From: a virus | Reading direction: 5' to 3' (one strand) | Virus record (IMG/VR): IMGVR_UViG_3300042691_020126 | Span: 1 to 29,236 of that record | Length of the DNA stretch: 29,236 nt | In this document: one piece after another, positions 1-6,017 of the stretch | Layout of the letters: each line of letters starts with the position of its first letter | How positions within the stretch are numbered: position 1 is the stretch's first letter | Made by a program: the position numbers and the translations under genes | The notes under the pieces: model-generated | The model's database searches: none | What the model was told of the DNA's origin: nothing | Seen by the model: only the letters and a program-made list of their open reading frames with translations

Positions 1-2
1 AG

Positions 3-92
3 GGGCGTCAGGCATGGGACGGATGGGGCGGGGACGCTGGACAGACGTGGGCAACCTCAATCGTGGAGCGACTCAACAAAGCTGAAAGCTGA
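3..92 (+). CDS. C-terminal end of an upstream phage gene (partial)
   Basis: An open frame enters from the left edge and stops at TGA 90-92; only the last 29 residues are visible (they include GWGGDAGQTWA and end in ERLNKAES). The stop overlaps the next start as TGATG, as expected inside an operon. Position directly before the protease module suggests a portal or head-morphogenesis protein, but this is inference from gene order. The visible tail is too short to assign a family. Confidence 0.55.
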   Translation, partial: GRQAWDGWGGDAGQTWATSIVERLNKAES

Positions 93-256
93 TGCCATAC
101 GCCGTCCGCAAAACCCCAACAGGCTGGGTCAAGGTGAAGACTATTCCAAACGAATCGGTCGTCTCGCACCACAAGACGAAAGAGGAAGCAATCGCCGCAA
201 TCCGCGCTTACTACGCGAACAAGCGCAAACTCGAAACACGAATCCGAAAGGCATGA
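92..256 (+). CDS. Small protein preceding the prohead protease
   Basis: 54 residues (starts MPYAVRKTPTGWVKVK, ends TRIRKA), very basic. It looks like the small proteins often found next to phage head-maturation proteases, with a short beta-type N-terminus (xYxVxKxxxGWxV) and a C-terminal helix rich in Ala/Arg/Tyr/Lys (EEAIAAIRAYYANKRK). The TGATG junction with the upstream gene and the ATGA overlap with the protease indicate translational coupling. Function is unknown; a role in head assembly is inferred from context only. Confidence 0.72.
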   Translation: MPYAVRKTPTGWVKVKTIPNESVVSHHKTKEEAIAAIRAYYANKRKLETRIRKA

Positions 257-1155
257 AGACCACACGTTTCCAAACGCTGAACCCGACGAGCATCGACGCC
301 GAGAAATCGACCATCTTCGGCGTCAGCGTCATCACCAAGGGCATCGCGAAGGGGCACGACCTCATCGTGGATGAGACCACGCTCGCGCAGGTCGTGAAGT
401 GCGGAAACGGGGCCAAGAACGGAATCAAGGTGAAGGTCGGGCACGATTCAGGCGTTGAGGAGATCGTGGGACGGTTGACCAACTTTCGCATCGAGGAGGA
501 CAAGGTGCTCGCAGACCTCGAACTTCTATCCTCCTCACCCCGACGGGATTTCATCTTCGAAATCGCGCAGAAGACACCGGAGGCCGTGGGGCTTTCAATC
601 GCGTTCGAGGGCAAGCCAGAAGCCGCGAATGGTCAGCAGATGGCACGCTGCACTCGTCTTCGTTCGGTGGACTTGGTGGACGAACCAGCAGCGAACCCCG
701 ACGGGCTTTTTGAGGCCACAGTTGATGAGCAAAAGAAAGTTGAGACTCCTATGCAGGAAGAACCAAAACCCGAAGCAATGGCCGCCGAGCCGAGCGCACC
801 GTCCGTTGAAGAACGACTCGGCGCCGTTGAGGCAGCGGTGAACGAAATCAAGGCGATGCTCGCAAGCCTCGTCGCAGAAGAAACCTCAGAAACTCCCGAA
901 GCTCCCGAGATGCCAGAGGCACCCGCTGAGATGGCCGCGGGAGCCGCTTTCGAGGCCGTTGAGAACAAGATTCTCTCAGCCGTCGAAACCAAGTTCGAGG
1001 CACTCACAACTCTCATCAAATCTTTCGGACCCGTGGCACCCGGCATCAAAGCCGAAGAAGCCGCACCCGCAAAGGTCACCGACTTTTCCGAACTCCGGAA
1101 AAACCCCGAGGCCATGAGGAACCACCTCGTCGCGCAGGGAATCCTCAAAGCATAA
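253..1155 (+). CDS. Prohead (capsid maturation) protease with scaffold-like C-terminal region
   Basis: 300 residues. The N-terminal ~155 residues resemble phage prohead proteases: His64 in KVGHDSG, Ser115 in AVGLSIAF and acidic Asp140/Asp143 in RSVDLVDEPAANPDG are the likely catalytic and signature positions. Residues ~158-240 are rich in Glu, Ala and Pro, and the C-terminus is helical, as expected for a scaffold that is removed during maturation. The enzyme would cleave scaffold and possibly capsid N-termini inside the prohead. It lies directly before decoration and capsid genes. The start overlaps the previous stop (ATGA). Assignment of individual catalytic residues is by eye. Confidence 0.85.
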   Translation: MKTTRFQTLNPTSIDAEKSTIFGVSVITKGIAKGHDLIVDETTLAQVVKCGNGAKNGIKVKVGHDSGVEEIVGRLTNFRIEEDKVLADLELLSSSPRRDFIFEIAQKTPEAVGLSIAFEGKPEAANGQQMARCTRLRSVDLVDEPAANPDGLFEATVDEQKKVETPMQEEPKPEAMAAEPSAPSVEERLGAVEAAVNEIKAMLASLVAEETSETPEAPEMPEAPAEMAAGAAFEAVENKILSAVETKFEALTTLIKSFGPVAPGIKAEEAAPAKVTDFSELRKNPEAMRNHLVAQGILKA

Positions 1156-1173
1156 AACCCAACACACAAAACC

Positions 1174-1545
1174 ATGGCACAAAATGACTCAGGGTTCCGT
1201 GCATTCCCCGTGGGGGCTTCGGCCATCACGGTCGGAACGCGTGTATCCCTCTCTTCTGGCCTCGCCGTAGCGGCGGGGGCACCTAACGGAACCGCTCTCG
1301 GCGTCGCAATCGGTGACGCACCCGCGAACGGAATCGTCACGGTCAAACTCAACACCGCATCAGGCACTCACGAGATGAGAGCCGGGGGCGTCATCAGCGC
1401 AGGGGCAGCAGTGTTTCCCGCGGCATCTGGAAAAGTGCTTGCAACAACGACATCCGCAAACCTCGCAATCGGGATCGCACTCGAAGCCGCAACCGCTGAC
1501 GGTGACGTGATCGAGGTCGCACTCGGGGTGAACGCCAACTCCTAA
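1174..1545 (+). CDS. Head decoration/capsid cement-like protein
   Basis: 123 residues, rich in Gly, Ala, Thr and Val, with short alternating beta-strand patterns (ALGVAIGDAPANGIVTVKL, MRAGGVISAGAAVFP, GIALEAATADGDVIEVAL). Length, composition and the position between protease and major capsid protein match small capsid-decorating proteins (DUF2190/lambda gpD-like role) that bind the mature shell. No SD is seen; the leader is A/C-rich (acacacaaaaccATG). A non-decorative head role is possible, but the order protease-decoration-capsid is typical. Confidence 0.75.
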   Translation: MAQNDSGFRAFPVGASAITVGTRVSLSSGLAVAAGAPNGTALGVAIGDAPANGIVTVKLNTASGTHEMRAGGVISAGAAVFPAASGKVLATTTSANLAIGIALEAATADGDVIEVALGVNANS

Positions 1546-1559
1546 CCGCTTAGAATACC

Positions 1560-2504
1560 ATGTACGCAAACACAAGCGCATCACTCCGTGGTGACATTCA
1601 ACAGGCCGTCATTCAGGCGGGCGGGGCCGATCAAGGCCTCATCGGTGGTCTCGTCATGCCTCCCTTGTCGGTGGCAACGAAGGCGGGTCAATACCTTCGC
1701 ATGGATCTCGCAGGGGCTCACCTCATGCGGGTTGACGCGAACGCCGCACGACGGGCACAGGATGGGTCTTACAACCGCATCAGCCGTCAGTTCACCGCTG
1801 ACACCTACCTCTGCGAAGATCGTGGGCTGGAAGAGTTGGTGGACGACTCGCAACAGGCAGACCTCTCGCGGTTCCTCGACACCGAGGCGACCATCGCGAA
1901 GCTTCTCCTGCGCAACATCAAGTTGGCGCATGAAAGCCGGGTCGCCTCTGCGATCTTCAACTCCAGCAACTTCAACACGTCCTCGCTTTCGACGGCGTGG
2001 TCGAACTCCGCGTCAGACCCGGTAAGTGACATTCTCGCCGCTCTCGAGCGGTTGGCAAAGAAGGGCGTTCAGGCCAACACCCTCGTCGTGAACATGGAGG
2101 TCTACAACCTCATGCGGAAGAACGCGAAGGTGCAGAGCTACATCTTCGGGAGCGTTGGCACGGGCGACCTTCGCAACGTCGACGCCGCTCTGATCGCTCA
2201 GAACTTGAACCTTCAGAATGTGCTAGTGGCGAGTGCCGCGAGCGACTCCTCGAAAAAGGGTCAGGCATTCTCTGGTGGGTTCATCTGGGGCTCGAACTAC
2301 GCGTGGGTTGGTAACGTGCAGGGCGGGGACTTTGTAGCAGGTGGCGCAGGCCGCACGCTGACGTGGTCCGCTGACTCCAGCGACTTGTTCACGGTGGAGA
2401 CCTACCGCGACGAAGCACGTCGCTCGGGTGTCATTCGGGTGCGTCAACACACCGCCGAGAAGGTCGTTGACTCGACCGCTGGTGAGTTGATCACGATCGC
2501 CTAA
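1560..2504 (+). CDS. Major capsid protein
   Basis: 314 residues, the usual size for a HK97-fold capsid subunit of the gpE-like type. Visible hallmarks are an N-terminal segment followed by GGLVMPPLSVATKAGQYLRM, an acidic helix region (CEDRGLEELVDDSQQADL), a long spine-helix-like stretch (KLLLRNIKLAHESRVASAIF), a segment NTLVVNMEVYNLMRK and a C-terminal region with YRDEARRSGVIRVRQH. It forms the icosahedral shell and would be assembled with the upstream protease/scaffold and decoration protein. A strong terminator follows the stop directly, which should limit readthrough and help keep capsid expression high. Confidence 0.88.
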   Translation: MYANTSASLRGDIQQAVIQAGGADQGLIGGLVMPPLSVATKAGQYLRMDLAGAHLMRVDANAARRAQDGSYNRISRQFTADTYLCEDRGLEELVDDSQQADLSRFLDTEATIAKLLLRNIKLAHESRVASAIFNSSNFNTSSLSTAWSNSASDPVSDILAALERLAKKGVQANTLVVNMEVYNLMRKNAKVQSYIFGSVGTGDLRNVDAALIAQNLNLQNVLVASAASDSSKKGQAFSGGFIWGSNYAWVGNVQGGDFVAGGAGRTLTWSADSSDLFTVETYRDEARRSGVIRVRQHTAEKVVDSTAGELITIA

Positions 2505-2519
2505 GTGATTGGATTCAAA

Positions 2520-2555
2520 GGGGGGGACGGGTCACCCCGTCTCCCCTTTTTCTTT
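2520..2555 (+). terminator. Intrinsic terminator after the major capsid gene
   Basis: GACGGG (2526-2531) pairs with CCCGTC (2536-2541) around a TCAC loop; the stem continues outward with G-rich 2521-2525 against TCCCC 2542-2546 (one G-U pair), about 11 bp. It is followed by TTTTTCTTT (2547-2555). This is a textbook rho-independent terminator, 15 nt after the capsid stop codon. Confidence 0.88.
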
Positions 2556-2783
2556 ATGGTTCCAGACGTCTCTCAGGTTCAGCGGTACACCGGGGTTCAC
2601 GGAATCCAAGCTGGTCTCCTAGTCCTCGCGCCTAAGGTTCACTCGGACTCGGGGCCGATCGCCACGATGGGCAGCGCACTGCCACCGGACACCATCATTC
2701 CGAAGGGTGCAGGCATTTACGATGAGCGTGGTCTCCTGCCACAGATCAAGGGCAAGGGGCTCGAGTTCATCGCGTACGCATGA
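2556..2783 (+). CDS. Small head-neck region protein, unknown
   Basis: 75 residues (starts MVPDVSQVQRYTGVHG, ends GKGLEFIAYA). I chose ATG 2556 because an in-frame GTG at 2505 would make the protein read through the terminator hairpin. The frame is coding: the stop overlaps the next start as ATGA. The start follows the terminator T-tract with no spacer and no SD, so expression depends on readthrough. I do not recognise the family; position suggests a head-completion or capsid accessory role. Confidence 0.6.
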   Translation: MVPDVSQVQRYTGVHGIQAGLLVLAPKVHSDSGPIATMGSALPPDTIIPKGAGIYDERGLLPQIKGKGLEFIAYA

Positions 2784-3103
2784 AGGCAGCATTCGCCAAC
2801 GCACTCAGCCGAGCATTCGCCAACGCCGCGAACAACATGGGCGCGTCTGTCCTGCTCAACGGGGAGACCGTGCAGGCAGTGGTCTCTGAAAGCGAATACA
2901 CGACCCTCCCGGAAGAGGGAGGCGTGAACGTCGGTGGAGAGTTGACGGTGCGGATCGCTCGAACGGCGTTTGATGAGTTCGGCAAAGGTGGGGACCCTCG
3001 GCGCAATCAGTTCACCATCGACGGGATGAAGTATCGCGTGCTCACGGTGAAGAGTTTGCCAGAGAACCCCATTCTCGAGTTCTTAGTTCGTCAGGATCAA
3101 TGA
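2780..3103 (+). CDS. Putative head-tail joining (neck) protein
   Basis: 107 residues with an N-terminal amphipathic helix (AAFANALSRAFANAANNM) and a beta-rich body in which a nominal value is checked against a reference (SVLLNGETVQAVVSESEY, FTIDGMKYRVLTVKSLPEN). This pattern and size resemble the gpFII/phage-attachment type of neck proteins that cap the portal and receive the tail. Overlaps of 4 nt on both sides put it in a tight neck operon after the capsid gene. Family assignment is by pattern and position only. Confidence 0.6.
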   Translation: MKAAFANALSRAFANAANNMGASVLLNGETVQAVVSESEYTTLPEEGGVNVGGELTVRIARTAFDEFGKGGDPRRNQFTIDGMKYRVLTVKSLPENPILEFLVRQDQ

Positions 3104-3519
3104 GCAGTTTCCTCGCAGATGTCGCCACCGGAATCGTCGAGGCCATGAAGGCCGACGACGACCTCGCGACGTTGCAGGTGCTCACGTCGGACACCGACGA
3201 GGTCAAGGAAACCGCATCCATCTTCGTGGGCGTTGAGATCGCACGCGAACTGGTCGCCGGGTCGCGAATCTTCATCCTCGACGGTCAGGCCATCCTTCGC
3301 GTCAACCGCAATGCCTACACCGCCGAAGAGTCGGCAGAGATTCGGCAGAATGTGCTCGCCGCACTCCTTAATCCAGTGGCCAACGCTGACTTCGACCAGT
3401 TCTCTTTCGGATCCGCAAAGGTGCTCGGATTCGTCATGGGGAATCAAAACACCACTTTTGCGGACGAGGTGCAGCTGGACTCGTTCACCTTTAAAACATG
3501 GGCTTACCAACTGACTTAA
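3100..3519 (+). CDS. Putative tail terminator/completion protein
   Basis: 139 residues with an alpha/beta pattern: N-terminal helix (FLADVATGIVEAMKADDD), strands around IFVGVEIARELVAGSRIFIL, a central helix (TAEESAEIRQNVLAALLN) and C-terminal strands ending in FTFKTWAYQLT. This fold order, length and its place between the neck protein and the putative tube genes fit tail terminator (gpU-like) proteins, which stop tube polymerisation and join the tail to the head. No diagnostic motif is available, so a different minor neck role remains possible. Confidence 0.55.
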   Translation: MSSFLADVATGIVEAMKADDDLATLQVLTSDTDEVKETASIFVGVEIARELVAGSRIFILDGQAILRVNRNAYTAEESAEIRQNVLAALLNPVANADFDQFSFGSAKVLGFVMGNQNTTFADEVQLDSFTFKTWAYQLT

Positions 3520-3523
3520 AAAC

Positions 3524-3850
3524 ATGGCAACAATCCACAAAAACTCCCTGAACTACGGGACGCTCGGAACCACGCAGACCCAAGCGGGGATGCTGGTGAC
3601 GCAGTACAACGCGAAGAAGAGTTCGGCATCGAAGGAAATCATCGGACCAGACGGTGACGTTCAATCGGTTGCACTCTACAACCTGAAGACCGAAATCACC
3701 GTTGATGGCTACATCAGCGGAAGTTTCACCGGGACAATCGGAAGTGCCGCAGGAACGAGCACGTTCATCGACTCAATCAACCGGACCTTCAGTGCGGAAG
3801 ACGTCGCAAAGCTCACGGTGTCGAAGACGCTTTACGCAGGATTGACCTAA
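3524..3850 (+). CDS. Putative tail tube-like protein, paralog A
   Basis: 108 residues, beta-rich and Thr/Ser-rich. It shares a core with the next gene: ...KSSASKEIIGPDG... here against KSSSKKEIPDGNG there, followed by similar strand patterns (VALYNLKTEITVDGYI versus VVYYAIKDEVNFETYE). It occupies the slot of the major tail protein in lambda-like gene order but is shorter than most tube proteins. It could form or decorate the tube; this is inference from position. The leader is A-rich with no SD (cttaaaaacATG). Confidence 0.5.
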   Translation: MATIHKNSLNYGTLGTTQTQAGMLVTQYNAKKSSASKEIIGPDGDVQSVALYNLKTEITVDGYISGSFTGTIGSAAGTSTFIDSINRTFSAEDVAKLTVSKTLYAGLT

Positions 3851-3869
3851 TCTCAAACCACTTAAGAAA

Positions 3870-4211
3870 ATGGCTGAAATCATTAAGGGAACAGCGGTGA
3901 CGTTCGGAACGGGAGGCAACGCGCCAACCTTGCTAACCTCCGCAAGCGTCAATAAATCCTCATCCAAGAAGGAAATCCCCGACGGTAACGGAGGATTCGG
4001 TGCGGTCGTTTACTACGCCATCAAAGACGAAGTGAACTTTGAGACCTACGAAGCAACATCACCGAACGTCGGTGACACTGCGACACTGCCGTCTCTCATC
4101 TCGGGCTTCGTCGAGGGTGCTGTGTTCGTCACATCATCGGAGTCGGTCGAATCTTCAGAAGACATGACGAAATCGACCGTCACGGCGGTCTCGTTCGCGT
4201 CAATCGCTTAA
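3870..4211 (+). CDS. Putative tail tube-like protein, paralog B
   Basis: 113 residues, mainly beta with a Ser/Glu-rich C-terminal part (VTSSESVESSEDMTKSTV). It aligns with the preceding gene over the K-S-S-x-K-E-I core and the following strands, pointing to an old tandem duplication. Both could be tube subunits of a hetero-polymer, or one could be the tube and the other a decorating or initiation protein. The leader before ATG is A-rich (cacttaagaaaATG). Function is inferred from gene order. Confidence 0.5.
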   Translation: MAEIIKGTAVTFGTGGNAPTLLTSASVNKSSSKKEIPDGNGGFGAVVYYAIKDEVNFETYEATSPNVGDTATLPSLISGFVEGAVFVTSSESVESSEDMTKSTVTAVSFASIA

Positions 4212-4237
4212 CCAACCCAACCCCCGAGGAGTTACCG

Positions 4238-4267
4238 GGAGCGACGGGGCAAAGTCGCGTCTCCTTT
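4238..4267 (+). terminator. Weak hairpin, possible terminator
   Basis: GGAGCGAC (4238-4245) can pair with GTCG (4254-4257) plus CTCC (4261-4264), leaving a 3-nt bulge and an 8-nt loop, followed by TTT. It lies in the 79-nt gap between the tube-like paralogs and the next tail gene. The T-tract is short and the bulge weakens the stem, so it may only attenuate transcription or be chance. Confidence 0.3.
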
Positions 4268-4290
4268 CAAAACCGGATTCTCACCTTGCC

Positions 4291-4809
4291 ATGATCACCT
4301 CTTTCTACACCACGGGAAACCAGCGACTCGCCGTCGCACTGGCCACCATCGGAATCCCGCCTCACGCAGAGAACCCTGTGACAGTCGAGCGTCGAGCACT
4401 CCCGAACGGAGACACCGAGGTTCGCACGACATTCCACTTCGCAATCGCGGGAACATGGAAGGGATTCGGTGGGGAACCGCAAATCGCTATCAAGGCCGAC
4501 GCCATCGCGAACGCTTACTTCACGCTGACCCGAGGGAAGACTCCCGAGGGCATCGACTTTCGAGTTCTCGCGGAACTGGCCATCATCCACTCCTGCCTAG
4601 AAGTTCGCGACGAAATCAACCGGGTGCGCAAGGCCGCAAACCCCGAGCAGAGTTACATCGGCGTCGCCATCTGTGAGAACGCGAGCACCCTTGCATCGTT
4701 CGCTCAGGCCTCGCAGGAGTTGACCCGGCAGAAGCTCAGGCGCGGGATTCTCTACGCGCCGACCGAGCAACTTCCCGAAGCTCTCAAAACCTTCAAATCC
4801 TTCACCTAA
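4291..4809 (+). CDS. Tail region protein, unknown
   Basis: 172 residues. The N-terminal half is beta-like (TEVRTTFHFAIAGTWKGF, PQIAIKADAIANAYFTL), the C-terminal half mostly helical (RVLAELAIIHSCLEVRDEIN, ASFAQASQELTRQKLRRG). It sits between the putative tube genes and the tail assembly chaperone, so a role in tail assembly is likely. I see no recognised domain. ATG 4291 follows a C/T/A-rich leader with no SD; the next gene begins 9 nt after its stop. Confidence 0.55.
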   Translation: MITSFYTTGNQRLAVALATIGIPPHAENPVTVERRALPNGDTEVRTTFHFAIAGTWKGFGGEPQIAIKADAIANAYFTLTRGKTPEGIDFRVLAELAIIHSCLEVRDEINRVRKAANPEQSYIGVAICENASTLASFAQASQELTRQKLRRGILYAPTEQLPEALKTFKSFT

Positions 4810-4817
4810 CCATAACC

Positions 4818-5198
4818 ATGCTAACCGACATCCAACACCTCATCACGGGAACCTCGAACACCTCGGAATCCATCGCCGGGATTCCATGCCGACCGCTCAC
4901 CCTTCAAACCTTCGCTCTCCTCGAACTAACGGGGAACGAAATCCTCACCGCACCGACCACGCGAATGGCCGACGTTCTCGGGTTTATTTACCTGCACAGC
5001 GCACCGGAGGCAGAGGTGGCCGAGGCAACTGCCGCCTATCTCGGGGGCGACAAGGCACGCATTCTCAAGGCCGCACTCAAACTGCCACCGATTCCACTTT
5101 CGGATCTCGCCGCAATCGCTGGTCAAATCCGCGAGATGATCGAGAAGGCCATGGGGTCGCAGGTGACGGTCGAGGGAGACACCGCAACGGGAAACTGA
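4818..5198 (+). CDS. Tail assembly chaperone, short form (gpG-like)
   Basis: 126 residues, mainly helical, acidic at the end (IAGIPCRPLTLQTFALLELT, a central helix with APEAEVAEATAAYL and a C-terminal IREMIEKAMGSQ). It sits directly before the tape measure block, where lambda G lies. The last codons carry the slippery heptamer GGGAAAC right before the TGA, and the -1 frame continues open into a typical gpT-like segment. Chaperones of this type bind the tape measure protein and recruit tube subunits; they are not in the mature virion. Confidence 0.8.
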   Translation: MLTDIQHLITGTSNTSESIAGIPCRPLTLQTFALLELTGNEILTAPTTRMADVLGFIYLHSAPEAEVAEATAAYLGGDKARILKAALKLPPIPLSDLAAIAGQIREMIEKAMGSQVTVEGDTATGN

Positions 5199-5383
5199 GT
5201 CGGGCGGGAATCGTCGCGCGGTATGTTCACCACTTCGCAAGCGTCTATGGGTGGCAGCCGCGCGAGATCCTCGCCCTTTCGATGCAGGACGCAAACGCAC
5301 TCTTCGCCGCGCATCTCGAGGCGCAGGGGCACCGCATCAAGTCGGCAGTGGATGTCGGAGACACTTGTGATGGGCTTCCTTAG
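4818..5383 (+). CDS. Tail assembly chaperone, -1 frameshift product (gpGT-like)
   Basis: The fused protein would be 188 residues: 126 from the short form, then 62 more read from 5195 in the -1 frame, beginning LSRAGIVARYVHHFASVYGW. The extension contains WQPREILALSMQDANALFAA, resembling the second chaperone domain, in which a Trp-x-x-x-Glu-Ile helix is common. It has no convincing start of its own just after the stop, while the shift site overlaps the stop. The ratio of short to long form would set tail assembly, as in lambda. Fusion is predicted, not proven. Confidence 0.78.
5189..5195 (+). other. Programmed -1 ribosomal frameshift site GGGAAAC
   Basis: In the gpG frame the codons are acG-GGA-AAC-TGA, an exact X-XXY-YYZ heptamer abutting the stop codon. 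Lambda G-T uses GGGAAAG at the equivalent place. Slippage moves both tRNAs one base back (GGG-AAA) and continues with CTG at 5195. Confidence 0.82.
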
Positions 5384-6017
5384 TGCAACCGTGGACTTTC
5401 GAGAGTTTAACCGCGTTCTGACGCAGTACGCGGCGAACTCGAAACTCACCGTTGAGCAAGCAGTCGCCAAAAAGTTTCGCTCGGTCGTGTTCGAAGCACG
5501 CAAACTCCAACTTGCAACCCGACCGGACACACTCGCGGAGATCTCACGGGTGAAGGCGAACGGTCAACTCAAGATCAGCAAGCGCACGATGGCGCGGGTG
5601 ATGAAACGGCGCAGCAAACTCGCGCAGCAGGTCGAGCGCATGAAGATGGCCGTCGCAAAGGGTGGAAAGAGGGGTGAAAAGGCCGCGCTCAAGATGATGT
5701 CAGCGACCACGCAACTCCAGAGAAGCGCATCGCAGGAGGCATGGTCAGCCGAGGTGAAACAACGCGAGAACGCCGCAGGGAGAGCGGGAGCATGGGGTTG
5801 GCGAATCAAGGGTAAACAGTTTCAAGAGATCGGGAGTGCGCATCGTTCGGCCAAGGTTTCGAAATCATCCGACCTCTTCCGCACCTTCATCGAAATCACC
5901 AACAATCGTCCCGACTCTGCTCAGTTCGCAGAGCGCAAAGGCATCGTCAGCCGAGCGATGGCAAATGTCCTCGCTGACATGAAAACCTACGTCGAACGCC
6001 AACTTTCAAAACTATGA
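5370..6017 (+). CDS. Tail region protein, unknown, highly basic
   Basis: 215 residues. I start at ATG 5370 (MGFLSATVDFREFNRVL), which overlaps the end of the frameshifted chaperone by 14 nt; earlier starts in this frame would lie across the gpT-like coding region. The body is helical and very Lys/Arg-rich (KISKRTMARVMKRRSKL, KMAVAKGGKRGEKAALKMM). C-terminal sequence RTFIEITNNRPDSAQF is followed by a helix. Proteins of about this size between chaperone and tape measure occur in several siphophages, but I do not recognise the family. It may be a minor tail or tail-completion protein. Confidence 0.6.
   Translation: MGFLSATVDFREFNRVLTQYAANSKLTVEQAVAKKFRSVVFEARKLQLATRPDTLAEISRVKANGQLKISKRTMARVMKRRSKLAQQVERMKMAVAKGGKRGEKAALKMMSATTQLQRSASQEAWSAEVKQRENAAGRAGAWGWRIKGKQFQEIGSAHRSAKVSKSSDLFRTFIEITNNRPDSAQFAERKGIVSRAMANVLADMKTYVERQLSKL

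Noticed and set aside
633-1367. Long reverse-strand ORF (244 aa) across the protease and decoration genes
   Set aside because: It is the antisense shadow of clearly recognised + strand genes; composition is low-complexity (Ala/Ser) and no family pattern is visible.
2505-2555. GTG start at 2505 giving a 92-aa protein
   Set aside because: The extra 17 residues would be encoded by the terminator hairpin; ATG 2556 is more likely.
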